Below, in pieces: positions 48,450-60,570 of a stretch of DNA of 64,000 nt. The stretch comes from Sycobia sp. Sy_11. Lineage: Eukaryota; Arthropoda; Insecta; Hymenoptera; Epichrysomallidae. The first letter of the stretch is position 1; every line of letters starts with the position of its first letter. A model generated the notes under the pieces. That model was not told the origin of the DNA. It did not search any database and worked only from the letters and a program-made list of their open reading frames with translations. The position numbers were made by a program, and so were the translations under genes. The DNA is taken from NCBI GenBank assembly GCA_018907035.1, contig JACCIC010000062.1, positions 763,501-827,500 of the forward strand, in the 5' to 3' direction.

Positions 48450-48673
48450 AATGGTACAATATCAACACAAGTGCCTGTGAAGAGCCTATGCCTCCATTTT
48501 CTTGTCAGCGTTGCGGCAGACGATATACCCATAAGTACACGCTGGTTCGACATCTTAAATTCGAGTGTGGCACGTTTCCAAGCTTCCAATGTATTTATTG
48601 TATGAGGCGTTTTAAACATCGGCATCATCTGCGTGAGCATGAGAAAATTCACATGGACCATGGAAGATTGTAA
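48450..48673 (+). CDS. lola: lola-type alternative terminal exon, zinc-finger pair
   Basis: After acceptor TATGTTTCAG, AA and 73 codons run to TAA. It starts WYNINT. Finger 1 is C18, C21, H34 and C39 (C2HC) and finger 2 is C47, C50, H63 and H67 (C2H2). The second finger (CMRRFKHRHHLREH) resembles those of the exons at 32580 and 7045 more than the exons that follow, so it belongs to the older part of the array. The upstream in-frame codons back to 48281 are AT-rich and read as intron. Confidence 0.85.
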
Positions 48674-48700
48674 AGGAAATAATACATCAGTATTTTGTGA

Positions 48701-48728
48701 GTGCGCGCGCGCGCGCGCGTGTGTGTGT
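48701..48728. repeat. (GC)n(GT)n microsatellite
   Basis: GC dinucleotides passing into GT, just after the stop of the exon at 48450 and so probably in its 3' UTR. Confidence 0.9.
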
Positions 48729-49566
48729 TTTTAGAACAAAACTGCTTTTTGTATTGAAGAAATGTAATTTTTATTATGAGATATTTTAAAATACTAATAT
48801 TTATTTCTGACTTACAGTTTTAGAAATATTATAGTTAGTATTCTAATGTTCTTGAAGTAGGTGATTAATTTATTATTGATTTTTGTAATCAAAACTGGTA
48901 CCTGTCCCTATTGGAAATAGATTATTTGAATTTGTTATTTCAGAATTAATTCTGCTAGGACTGAGATTGCGAAGGTTTAATTAAAACTACTTAAGAAGTA
49001 AGTGTTCTTGGTTGGCTACATAAGTAATACTTCAACATTCGTTAATGACGTGGTATTTACTGTGATGAATTTTTCTGAAAATAAAAGTAAAATCATTTAG
49101 ATATTTAGATATTAGACATATTTTTACATAGATATTAGACATCAGAGTTTTAGTGTGATATAATATAAAAAATATCAATATTTGTAATTATTTACCTATA
49201 TAGGAATACAGATGCAATTTTAATAATAATATATTATGAAATGAAAAACCTGTTTTTATTTAAAAATTTAATATAATTTAATAATTATTGGATAATTGTA
49301 GAAAGTATTTTAATTTTGACATATATTGCAATAACCGCCTGCTTATTTAGCACATCAGTATCAGTTGTAAGTTTTATCTAATTTTTTTCTTGCACTATAG
49401 TTTTTTATACTATCATTATTTACTATTTTTTATTATAAACCAATATTCAACATGTTATATAATAGTAAACCATCTGTTGGTTAAAAATGACTTTCTCGGA
49501 TTCGTGAATATAAGCAAACTGATATATTGCTATACATATACATATTAAAGTTTTTTTTTGTTTCAG
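48729..49566. other. AT-rich intron
   Basis: Nothing recognised. It ends in TTTTTTGTTTCAG at 49566. Confidence 0.45.
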
Positions 49567-49844
49567 ATATATTACAATTTATTCAGCCATCTCAATTAAG
49601 TTTCACATTGCAACAATTGGACGGTGGTCGGTTTTTGTGTCCCAAATGTGCCACCTCGTTTTCGAGGAAAGACAACCTTCGTCACCATCTCAAATTCCAG
49701 TGTGGTCAGGAGCCGAGATTTAATTGTCCGTACTGCGATTACAGGACAAAACATTCCCCAAATGTCAGGACACATGTTCGTAGACTCCATCCGAACAGAG
49801 AAGTTTACATTATTGATGTACTGTTAGGTAGAAATTTGTATTAA
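49567..49844 (+). CDS. lola: lola-type alternative terminal exon, zinc-finger pair with ID-tail
   Basis: After acceptor TTTGTTTCAG, AT and 91 codons run to TAA. A Gln-containing linker (QFIQPSQL, LQQL) leads to finger 1 (C24, C27, H40, C45; CPKCATSFSRKDNLRHH) and finger 2 (C53, C56, H69, H74). The tail EVYIIDVLLGRN is the first of a series (EVFCIDL, RCVDLEN, CCIDREN, CCIDLEN, GCFDLEN) found in all later exons. It marks the start of a duplicated subfamily. Confidence 0.85.
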
Positions 49845-51646
49845 CAAACTAAGAAATCAAATCGATGTCCAAAATGAAGATTTAGAAGTTTTAGATCCTT
49901 TTAAAATAATTGTCGTTGTTGATAATGAATCACAAGTATATAATATCATCTTGTGTAATAAGTTGTATAATAAGTTTTACAAATGTTTTACGAAGCTATT
50001 GTTAAAATATACTTACAATTTAAAAATTATCCTATTTGTACAGGCTCTACTTAACCGTATGAGGAAATAGAATGGGAACCGATCATTTCAATCTCACTGA
50101 TTGCCAGACATAATTGAATTAGATATCCGAAATTTTTCCGGAGAAAATATCAATCATTTTCTATTGGAATGACTAAAAATTGATAAAGAAAGATGCGATC
50201 AATTTTCAAAAGAATATAACGATAAGTTCAAACAATATTTATCCAATCATATTCAAATTTATGTTAACACGTCTTTAATTTTTCACAAAAATGTAATGTG
50301 TTCAACAAAACCAGGAGACGTTTACCTTACCGGAGAAAAAATTTGCTCCTGAAGGTGAAAAATGGATTAGATATAACAAAAAACTACAAAACTTTTCATT
50401 TTTATATTCAAATGGAGCTTACTTCTTATTAGTTTTAACTAATAATTGAATCTTTTAAGAAATTATAGTATTAATGGAGTTTATACTATGAATATATTCA
50501 AACAATCATTCCATTACTATTAGTTTTTATGATTGTTTTTTAAATTATTTTTTAATAATGAATTGCACAAAATAATTTAAGCAATAGTGAGTTATTGAAT
50601 ATTTCTATTTATTCATTTTTTGTATTCAAACTTTATATGATATATATAAAGTTCATGGAAACATTGATGTAAATATTTATAAATATTAGAAGGTTTTATC
50701 CGCTAATTATTTAAATTTCCTAAAAAATTTTTAAAAAATCACTGAATTTAAAATAATTCTGATTTCAAATAAACATAGATCAGTTAAAACCAACACAAAT
50801 GTTATGTTCTGCAGATAAGAAAAAGATATTTGAAGTAGAGAGAAAGCATAAAATGCTCATCGAGGAATAATTGTATATGTAATAATAAAATAGAAATTTA
50901 TTATTTTAATTTTATTTAGACAGTATTTACTTAAAACTAATGGAAAGCAAGATGCATTTGAATAAAAAAAAATGGTAAACTTTTTAGTTTTTTGTTATAT
51001 TTAATACATTTTTCAATTTCTGGAGTAAATTAGTTCTCCGGTGAGGTGAGCCTTACTTTGTAAGTTCATTGCAAATCTTTTATCCAATTCAAGCGTCGAT
51101 TATGGTAAATATTATAATAGTATGTAAATAGTTAAAACTATTTATATGTAAACCATTAAAATTTATATGTAAACAATGAGTAGAATATTTTATAATATAA
51201 GTCTTCAAACAATTTAAAATGTTTAAATAATAATAATAAAAAAGGAATTCATGATTTATACAAGTAAAGGTGCTTATACATAGTTAGTAGATATAAACGG
51301 TGGAATTCTATTTCATAGCTATTTTTGCTTTAATATCGAATAATATTGATTTATTATTTTTATTGGAAGATGGATTTTACTAGGTCATTGTAGTAGATAG
51401 CATTTAACTAGAATGTATATTTTATTTGAATTATGAAAATAATATTAACAAAATTTTCTTTGATGATATATGTTATATTCATTTATATAGTAATTATAAT
51501 ATATTATTTTAGCATCAATGTTTACTTACAAAAATAGTTAAAGTATTGTTCAATTATTTTAAACTAATTCAAAAGTGGAACAAGTGATTCGTGCCAATCA
51601 TAAATATTGTAAAATAGTTTTAAACAAAAAGCATATATATATAGTA
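49845..51646. other. AT-rich intron
   Basis: No gene was recognised. It ends with the target duplication ATATATATATAGTA (51633-51646). Confidence 0.45.
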
Positions 51647-52337
51647 AAACAAATGAATTGTACTTCTGTCGACTGCCCATATACAAATTAATAAATATTT
51701 TTTTATTGGTCTTACAGTCCAATCAATTCCATCCAAAAACAAAATAAAATAAAAATAAAAATAAAATAAAAATAAAAAATAAAAATAAAAATAAAAATAA
51801 AAAATAAAAAATAAAAAAACATAAATAAAAAAAATAAAATAAAAACAAAATAAAAATTAGAAATAAAAATTAAATTAAAAATTAAATTAAAATTATAATG
51901 ACAGTCAGACTGTCCTTGTTTACATTCACCCCCGTAGACTAATCTGAAAATAAAATATTAGCTGAAAAAATTCTTTGTTAGTAAAGTGCAGTCTGACTGT
52001 CCCCAACACCCTTACCTAATTGAAGACTTGTCCAACGTTTCGAGCTCGCTACGGCTCCTGAGGTAGCTCCTAGGTCCCTGATGAGGAGCCGTAGCGAGCT
52101 CGAAACGTTGGACAAGTCTTCAATTAGGTAAGGGTGTTGGGGACAGTCAGACTGCACTTTACTAACAAAGAATTTTTTCAGCTAATATTTTATTTTCAGA
52201 TTAGTCTACGGGGGTGAATGTAAACAAGGACAGTCTGACTGTCATTATAATTTTAATTTAATTTTTAATTTAATTTTTATTTCTAATTTTTATTTTGTTT
52301 TTATTTTATTTTTTTTATTTATGTTTTTTTATTTTTT

Positions 52338-52370
<33 letters not shown>

Positions 52371-52428
52371 TTGTTTTTGGACGGAATTGATTGGACTGTA
52401 AGACCAATAAAAAAATATTTATTAATTA
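51647..52428. mobile_element. Penelope-like terminal repeats as a long palindrome
   Basis: ATATATATATAGTA lies on both sides (51633-51646, 52429-52442) and looks like a target duplication. Inside, two near-identical arms (51686-52059 and 52084-52427) face each other around a 24-base centre. The left arm has about 30 more bases of A-rich tract, and one substitution is visible. The arms carry ACAGTCAGACTG, GGGGGTGAATGTAAACAAGGA and TTGGACTGTAAGACCAATAA blocks shared with the copies at 31, 54 and 59 kb. The family link to Penelope-like elements comes from the GIY-YIG piece in the 31 kb copy and the hammerhead-like motif. No coding sequence remains. Confidence 0.75.
52066..52130 (+). ncRNA. candidate hammerhead ribozyme
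   Basis: The core order matches a hammerhead: CTGATGA (52078-52084), a stem-II candidate GAGC...GCTC, GAAA (52102-52105) and GTC (52116-52118). CCTAG before the core and TTAGG after it could form stem I. Stem III would be very short, as is known for hammerheads in Penelope-like terminal repeats. Not verified by a covariance model. Confidence 0.45.
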
Positions 52429-52442
52429 ATATATATATAGTA

Positions 52443-53283
52443 CTACAGCATAATGTATATTATTCAAGAGGGAAGCTAATTACTTAAACTAATTGGAATT
52501 CTTAAAATTACTTTATTCGTATGATTAAAAAAGCGTTTCTCAATTTATGATTCGACAAATATTTTATATATAAATAATATTTGTATCTTTATATGATATT
52601 TTTGCTTCATTATTATATTCAAAAAATATTTATAAAATGAACAATAGATGATTCGGTTTTTATTCAAAAATTTTCGATTTTTCGATTAATTTTTTAAAAA
52701 TTATATTTATTAATTTTTTAAAGTGAAATATAAAAGTAAGTATTTTTGTATCTAAATTTAGCAGAATTACATATTATTAATTCCAATATCTATTATTAGG
52801 TACTTTGCATTTTGGATACAATTGCAATTTTTTCTATTCTGTATTTAATATATTATATGTATATAATAAATTTTTTAAATATAATGTTTACATCTGATAA
52901 ATACTTATATATTTAAGAATCTATATTTGCACTCTTTTAAAGCATTACTTTTCAAATAAGACTGAAATTAACCTTAATTTTTATTATACCCTCACCAAAA
53001 TTTCCATCTTGCTCTTTTAATATTTTCTATATAAGAAAACTGAGAAAAATGAATACTGGAAGAATAGTAAGAGTTCTGTTAAACAATGCATACGTAGTAT
53101 AAGACAACACTATCGACATTTTAACAAGTCCATAAAATGTGTCTTTTTGTGGCCCTGTTTGCGTGATATACGTTATTATTTTAATTCTTATTTCGGCATG
53201 CCAATAAACTGTATTTGCCCTCGAAAACTCATTAACGAAGTTTAATTTAACACTAATAATTTTTTTCTCTTTATTATATTTAG
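52443..53283. other. AT-rich intron
   Basis: Nothing recognised. It ends in TTTATTATATTTAG at 53283. Confidence 0.45.
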
Positions 53284-53648
53284 CTTACAGTTATTTGGCA
53301 GTAACGAAAATTGAAGATATCCTGGCTTTGAAAAGAGTTAAACGTGGACGTCGTCGCGGCAAACCCTCGACATTTACGAATTCATATAATACAGTATTAG
53401 CTGAAACTGCTGAGATTCCAAACTTCAAGTGTCCCAATTGCCCCAGTCAATTTTCGTACGACAGAGGACTGCAGCAGCACCTCAAATATGCGTGTTATCA
53501 GAGGCCTAGATTTAAGTGCCCATACTGTAGCCTCAGGTCCAAGTACAGGTGTAACACATACAATCATGTGCGAAAATTGCACAAAGGTAAGGAAGTTTTC
53601 TGTATAGACCTGAAGGAAGAAGATTTAAAGCCGAACGTGAAAGCTTAA
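53284..53648 (+). CDS. lola: lola-type alternative terminal exon, zinc-finger pair with basic patch
   Basis: Acceptor TATATTTAG is followed by CT and 120 codons to TAA. The AG eight bases later (TTACAG) would run into a stop, so the first is chosen. A basic segment KRVKRGRRRGKP (about residues 16-27) resembles an AT-hook or nuclear localisation signal but lacks the exact RGRP core. Finger 1 is C49, C52, H65 and C70 and finger 2 is C78, C81, H94 and H99. The tail is EVFCIDLKEEDLKP. It is a member of the 3' subfamily and the closest to the exon at 49567. Confidence 0.85.
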
Positions 53649-54059
53649 CAAGTATTAAAACGTATATGTTTAATTATCAGAGTGCAATATAGAATTTGCT
53701 CGGTCTGTTACGCGGGCGTAAAGTATCACTTTCTTGGACTGGTGCGTGAAATAGAAAATAACAGAGAATTATGCAACGTAATATTACGATATAATGTAAT
53801 CAACGGATAAGCTTAAATAAAAATATTCTACCTCAAGAAAGCTGCTATAAATTGTATTATACACAGATTCAGGTAAAAAATATCCTAAGGCGTGAGGCAG
53901 CAAAAGCGTTTGTCGTACTGAAAAATACTTGCACATTGGAATGATATTAGATTTTTCTCTGATACATAAAAACCGTAAAAAATTGTTCATTTTCGAAAAT
54001 TGATAACTCGGATAAAAAGCTCGTATGGGTTAAATGAAAGATCAATATTTTTGCATTAA
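53649..54059. other. 3' flank / intron
   Basis: Nothing recognised. Confidence 0.4.
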
Positions 54060-54570
54060 GATAAAATACCCATACCAGGGTTGCTTAAATAAAACGGAAC
54101 AACCATAAAATGCAAAAGGAGAAAATAAGATGGTGGGGTCAGTCAAAATCTCCTTCACCAACATAGAATATAGTTTATTATTTATATTATTTTTACTTTA
54201 TTTTATTTTATTATTAATTTATTTTATTATTTTTAATTTTTAATTTTCTTTATTTTTTTAATTTTATTTTTAATCTAATTTATTTTTTCGGACACCAAAG
54301 GAGAAAATAAGGTGGTGGGGTAGTCAAATTTTTCTTCACTAACATAGAATATATTTTATTATTTTTATTTTATGTGATTATTATGTTTTTTTATTATTTT
54401 TAATTTTTAATGTAATTTAATTTTAGTAATAAGTTCTATTTCAAATTCTTCGAGGGTGATAATAAACAGTCTGACTGTCATTATATTAGTTAATATATTA
54501 TAATATAAAGACTGTAAGACCGATAAAAATATTTATTAATTTAATTCAAAATAGTCGACATAAGTACAGT
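54060..54570. mobile_element. Penelope-like terminal remnant, partly duplicated
   Basis: Two tandem copies of a segment (GGAGAAAATAAGRTGGTGGGG at about 54118 and 54300) are each followed by CACTAACATAGAATAT-like sequence and T-rich tracts. Then come CTTCGAGGGTGATAATAAACAGTCTGACTGTCATTAT and the shared end GACTGTAAGACCGATAAAAATATTTATTAATTT...GTCGACATAAGTAC (to about 54568). No coding region remains. Confidence 0.6.
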
Positions 54571-57494
54571 TTTTAATTTTGATAAAACGCAAATGCTAAT
54601 TATGTGATTTTCAAATGCAAGGTCATTTGTCAAAGATCGAAATATGTAAGCTTTCAAAATGCACCTGTAGATGGATGGTGTTTTTTCTACATAACTCTGA
54701 TTATCGTATCTGAAAGTATAACTCTTGCTCTTCAATTTAAAAGAAATTTGATTCAATAAAATTTTGTTGAACGATATGACAGCATTTTACAAATTGTATT
54801 AACACTTTTGTCGAGAACGGGGAATTCGTATTCGAGCTAAACGAATATTACCGTCGACTTTATCGTTATCCAATAAGCTCTACGAGTAAGCAGCTGTTTG
54901 GATTGTGTGCGTACATGTGCATTTATCTGTGAATACAGTTTTTAAAACACTGCTCAATTGTCAAATAAATCACACCATGCTGTGTTGATTTTATTGTGGA
55001 GTAATATGTACGCTTCTGAGATTTTACACGGACAGAAATTTATGTTCGTGATCGGCAGAACAGAACTATGTATATCATAATTCAGTTAATCATATTCATA
55101 AGTAGAGTACTTCATCATGTTCATAAGATTTTTAAATAGGTACAGCGATTATTCATTGATACCGATTGATTTTGATTAATAAAAATGTTCTATTTTAAGA
55201 ATTAATGATATTGTTTATATCATTAAATTATTTATATGTATTAAGGATTAATTAACACGGTTTGAATTTGTACATATTTTAATCCCTATCTAACAATAAA
55301 GTTATGTATGTATATAGATGTATGTATAAAGATGTATGTAAATAGTTCAGATATGTGATCGTGACACTTAGGATCAAATAGGAATTCTTGCAAACAAATG
55401 CATACACATAATTAGTTGAGCATTCATTCGCAAATTGAACCTGATATTTGAATTTAAAATATCAAGTCTGCGATATCAAACTTATAGTTGTTCTACAATG
55501 TTAGTAACGATTTTGAAGAAAAGTTTTAAATTCTATCCTTAATAAATGTCTATTGCGTTTTCAGTGTATATGTTACAGCGCAATTATACTAAAATACTAT
55601 TCTTTAAGGTGCCATTTAAGAAATATTTGAACATATAAAATATTTAAGAAAAGTAAAGCTCGCCTGAGACTATATATAATATATATTTTGAATTTATATA
55701 TTATCATTGTTATGTTAGATTGAATATCATTTGAGCCAATTTTCGCTTGATTATAAGTTTTTAAAATTTATAGAAGGAGTAATATGCAATGCTATATCAG
55801 TCTACATCCAAATTATAATATGGAGTTAGAATTTCACACTGAACGTTAGATAAAGCTGGTTAACGAATTTTTAACTGATATGAGAATATAAACCGTATTC
55901 TTGATTGTATACTATAGTAAAATGGAATATTCGAACATAAATAAAAAAATTTTTGTTGAATATCGTTCTAATTGATTTTATTTTCTACCTACTGAATAGA
56001 AAAATCAGTAAACATTATAAAAATATTTATTTCTGTTTACAATTTTTCTAACGTTAATGTATAGTAGAAGTATTGAAAGACATTGAAATACTTATTGTTT
56101 ATTTTAATAAAATAATTAGTTTGTGATAAAACTTTTCATTCAAAAGGTATAAACAAGAAGAGCGCTAACAATACCATAATTCTTTTATTATTATGCCCTC
56201 TTGTACTTACAACTATTAATTTCTGTATTCCAAATGCAATTTCAAGATTTAAATATTACTTGAACATGTGACACACATTCTACAACAAAGTAATATTTAT
56301 CTAAATTTAAAGTTTAAAATTAAATTTATCACATTCGATTAAAATTACTTCATTTTCCTATATTTTACGCCTTAGAAAATAAAGATTCTTTTTTTAATTA
56401 TTTTAGATTTAATAATGTTGCTAAAGGGTATTGATGGTGTTATTTATACTTTTATAATAAAAATTACGTTTAATATTGGGTAAAAATCGTAATAAATTTA
56501 ATTTTTTGTTTTTTTTTTGGAAAATCTTTGATTTCAATAAATAGATATATATTAAATTTTTTTGTTCTAATTCACACTTTTCAATCATAAAATTTTAATA
56601 CGGATAAAGAGATAAACTTAATATAGTATATTATCTTTGTTGATCGATGTTAAGATGAGAAAAGCGCTGAAAAAGTGACACAATTAAAACACTCTTACAT
56701 AGGGATATTTTAATTACATTAAAAATGAAATATACATTATTTTATTAAACGTTACGTACTATTTTTATGAAGCTCTAAAATAAACATAGGTTATAAAAAT
56801 TATTTTTTAATAAAACAACTTATAACGGTTATCGAATATTATTATTTGAACTAATTTATTTCCAATAGGTCCAATAGTTATGTCCAAGCATGTAGATGAA
56901 ATTTAATGTGCTGCAATAAGAAGAAAGTTTTTAAAATCTAGGATCTAGGATATGCAGAATTTTGTTAGTTATTGTTAATTTATTATTCGTTAAACTTACG
57001 TAATTAGCAGTTACGGGCAATTCTCAGAGACAACGCAAGCTTATTATCTTTGCTATATTGAGAGCAATTAACAATTACTAAAAAAATATGCATTTTCGGG
57101 CGTTGATACATTTAAATTTTGCTTAAAATTTGATTCTTATTCCAGTACTACAAATTACAATATATAAGTTTAAATATACAGAAAAAATTGAAATGGAATT
57201 AGTAGCTCTCTAAAATATTAAATTAATTAATTGAATCAAAATTTTTTTATAGCTTTCTAATATCGCATTAATATAATTTTATCTTATTTCAAGCTCTTGC
57301 GTAAAATTAACAATTAGTTGTTGGGCCGTATATATTATTGACAATATTTAATTATAATATAGGACATACTGTTTTTCAAAAATCCTCCCCATTTAACATA
57401 ACACAACCAAATATATATCCAAAGTAGCAGTTTGCATGGTATTTCTCAAATAGTTTATGTATCTATACTTCTGCATAAATAATATTTATTTCAG
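54571..57494. other. AT-rich intron
   Basis: A GC-richer patch at about 54810-54960 is unassigned. Nothing else was recognised. It ends in ATTTATTTCAG at 57494. Confidence 0.4.
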
Positions 57495-57850
57495 ATATGC
57501 AAATATATGCACGATTTGATGAATGGGATTCAAGCTTATCTTCAAAGCAACTTCCGGACGCTGATCCTTTATCAACGGACAAATTTTTGGATACAAATAA
57601 ACGAAGAATTAGGAGTTTTTTCCACCCTTGTCCAAACTGCCCTAGCAAATTCAATCGCAAAGACAACCTGAGGCAACATTTGCAATATGCATGCAATAGA
57701 AATCCCAGGTTCAGCTGTCCTTATTGTAATCGTAAAGCCAAAAGGACTTGTGAAATTTATGCTCACGTGCGTCAGAAGCACAAAACTTTTCAAGTGCGCT
57801 GCGTCGATCTTGAAAACTCAGAAAGATATTTAACTCCACGTCCTCAATAA
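57495..57850 (+). CDS. lola: lola-type alternative terminal exon, tandem subfamily member 1
   Basis: After acceptor TTTATTTCAG, AT and 117 codons run to TAA. The linker contains FDEWDSS and an acidic stretch. Finger 1 is C45, C48, H61 and C66 (CPNCPSKFNRKDNLRQH) and finger 2 is C74, C77, H90 and H95 (CPYCNRKAKRTCEIYAH). The tail is RCVDLENSERYLTPRP. The next three exons share the CPNC...LRQHL.Y.CNR.PRF backbone, TCEIYAHVR helix and DLEN..LTPR tail. The ATG at 57497 is the first full codon but follows a consensus acceptor, so it is more likely internal. Confidence 0.87.
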
Positions 57851-58243
57851 ATTGGTTCAACATTTTATACAGTTTTACATAGTTTTTTTATTAAAGGTCA
57901 GATTTAGATTTAACATTTTTAAGTATATAATTTATTGGACTTATGGCATTAGATATTTATATTTCAATGATTCAATTATTTATTGATTGTATAATATAGC
58001 TGTAGATTTTTTTGCGATAATCTAACTTACGGTTTAGTTTACGAAAAAAAACCGATTACTTAATAAAAATTATTACTTAAGATTCCTTTTCTTCAGAATT
58101 TACAGAAACGAAAACATACATTCATTTTAATAGCGCCTTAAATTCCTCTGTTGCACTTCGTAATAGGATTCTGCATGACAAATTTAAGAATACTATTAAA
58201 TTTTTCTACATTTCATAATATTCCACCATGTTTTATTTTTCAG
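57851..58243. other. short intergenic intron
   Basis: AT-rich 3' UTR/intron. Nothing else was recognised. Confidence 0.45.
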
Positions 58244-58596
58244 ATTGGATTTTAGTGCAGTATACAGAGTTAGATACAATGAATTGTAGGACGCAGTATT
58301 ATGATGATCCCTTGAATTTCCAAGAAAAATATACAAAATTAAATTGCTTTCCCTGCCCGAATTGTTCATGTAAATTTAAACAAAGCAAGAATCTAAGACA
58401 ACATTTGACTTATTCGTGTAATCGAGATCCAAGATTTAAGTGCCCTCACTGTTTTCATTTGTTCTACAGAACTTGTGAAGTTTATGCACATATACGTCTC
58501 AAACACAAAAATCTTAAAGTGTGTTGCATCGATCGTGAAAATCCAGATAAGTTGTTAATTCCACGAACTGAAGCTCATCGATTGAATCTTTCGTAA
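58244..58596 (+). CDS. lola: lola-type alternative terminal exon, tandem subfamily member 2
   Basis: After acceptor TTATTTTTCAG, AT and 116 codons run to TAA. It starts WILVQYTELDT. Finger 1 is C37, C40, H53 and C58 and finger 2 is C66, C69, H82 and H87. The tail is CCIDRENPDKLLIPRTE. It is closest to the exon at 60873 (KLNCFPCPNC, CNRDPRFKCPHC, RTCEVY.H.RLKHKNL.VCCID), so these two are products of a recent duplication. Finger contact positions differ (KQSKNLRQ against KHMKSLRE), compatible with different targets. Confidence 0.87.
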
Positions 58597-59169
58597 AGAT
58601 GATGATGACATTTTAACCTTTTACTAATAAATGCAATCCATTTATTTGACCATCAGTCTTAAACTATGATGAATTATTTCCTCCAAGGATATTAAATATG
58701 TTACTGTGTTATTATAGTATATAAATATATCTATTTATTGAAAAATAAAATCGTATTTAGTATACTAAATGTTTAATGTATAAGTTAAAACTTAATGAAA
58801 CTGTCAAATTAAATTATCAATCAAGCAAAAAAATTTCAGTAGAAGAATATTAATATTTCATATTCTTTTATAATGTAATTAGTTAATTTATTTATTGTGT
58901 TGAACTTAAAAACTTACCTGTTTTATATAGCAAACTCTTTTAAGTAATGTTGAATAATTCACGTCCGAATTTAAATTTTGAATTGGTCATTGTTATTGAT
59001 ATTAAAAAATTTAAAATTTGGATTTCCCTATCATAAAGAAGGCAACAAATATTATTATATTACATATTGGATTTCTTTAAAAAATCTTCCAAGTGCTTAC
59101 ATATTTTAATTTAAAAATTATAACAATTTCAATATTAAAATTAATTATTGAAATAAAATTATTTAATTA
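58597..59169. other. AT-rich intron
   Basis: Nothing recognised. Confidence 0.45.
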
Positions 59170-59184
59170 GTAATGAATTATTAA

Positions 59185-59296
59185 AACAATTGAATTATAC
59201 TTATGTCGACTGCTCATATACAAATTAATAAATATTTTTTATTGGTCTTACAGTCCAATCAATTCAATCTAAAAAATAAAATAAAAATAAAAATAA

Positions 59297-59332
<36 letters not shown>

Positions 59333-59677
59333 TTTAGTCCCTGATGAAGAGCCGTAGCGAGCTCGAAACGTTAGACAAGTCTTCAATTAGGTAAGGGTGT
59401 TGGGGACAGTCAGACTGAACTTTACTAACAAAAAAATTTTTCAGCTAATATTTTATTTTCAGATTAGTCTACGGGGGTGAATGTAAACAAGGACAGTCTG
59501 ACTGTCATTATAATTTTAATTTAATTTTTAATTTAATTTTTATTTTTAATTTTTATTTTATTTTTTTTTTATTTATTCTTATTTTTATTTTTTTTTATTT
59601 TTTATTTTTATTTTTATTTTATTTTTTAGATTGAATTGATTGGACTGTAAGACCAATAAAAAAATATTTATTAATTT
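59185..59677 (+). mobile_element. Penelope-like terminal remnant with intact target duplication
   Basis: GTAATGAATTATTAA occurs at 59170-59184 and again at 59678-59692. Inside is one full right arm like that at 52084-52427 and a left arm that is largely missing, replaced by an (AAT)n run (59297-59333). It carries the hammerhead-like core and both inverted ends (CTTACAGTCCAATCAATT / AATTGATTGGACTGTAAG). Confidence 0.75.
59330..59395 (+). ncRNA. candidate hammerhead ribozyme
   Basis: CTGATGA (59341-59347), stem-II candidate GAGC...GCTC, GAAA (59365-59368) and GTC (59379-59381), with TTAGG after it. The same arrangement occurs at 52.1 kb despite several substitutions elsewhere. Not verified by a covariance model. 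Confidence 0.45.
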
Positions 59678-59692
59678 GTAATGAATTATTAA

Positions 59693-59840
59693 TAAAAATT
59701 ATATCATATGTATATAAAACATCTTTGTAAGTTTTTTCACTACTGAATGCGTATACAGCAGAATTGATTTATTTATTTTGTAAATCTATTAAGATAATCC
59801 AAGGTTAACATTTCGATTTCGTATCACAATATATATACAC
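59693..59840. other. short AT-rich spacer
   Basis: Nothing recognised. Confidence 0.4.
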
Positions 59841-60570
59841 GGTGTCCCAGATACAACGTTCATATTAGCGGCACGGTATCGCGAAGGAAAAGTTATGTGT
59901 AAATATTAATATTCATGTAGGTCCATTTTTTATAGTTTTTGCAGTACGGACCCATATCTGTGAGCCAATCAGGGCTCATAGAAGTGGGTCATCGCCTGCG
60001 AGCGTAAAGAATGAGGTCGAATGAAGGGAAACGAGTCTAAGTCGAGCGAACATGGCAAAGACCAGTAGTTGTTATTTTTCATGTCCCTTGTCAATGCTCG
60101 CGTAACTGCTTGGGTATACGGACGCATTGACGAAGCGAGGTTCACGTGTCTACAAATAAAGATTACGTTTCTTCGTCTCCAACGGTCCCTATCCATATTT
60201 CAGTTACCCTTTTTTCTCACAGCCCACTACACTGAATTGGAGATAATGAAGAAAAGACGGATGTTTCGCTGGCGCGGACGAACTGACCGCGACTGCACAC
60301 GTGTGTGTTATAAAAACAAATGTCCAACTAAATTTTCGAATTGCTACAAAGATTGAAAAATAGATATTTGATAATCACATTCAAAGCTGGCAAACGTTTG
60401 ACCTTCTTTTTCGCGCTAGCAGGCGATGACCCACTTCTTTGAGCCTTGATTGGCTCACAGACATGGGCCCGTACTGCAAAAACTATAAAAAATGTACCTA
60501 CATGACTATTAATATTTACATATAACTTTTCGATACCATGCTGCTAATATGAGCAGTTATATCTGGGACA

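Noticed and set aside
56869..56906. Acceptor-like CCAATAG followed by a 12-codon lola-phase frame
   Set aside because: Too short and no motif. Expected by chance in this much intron.
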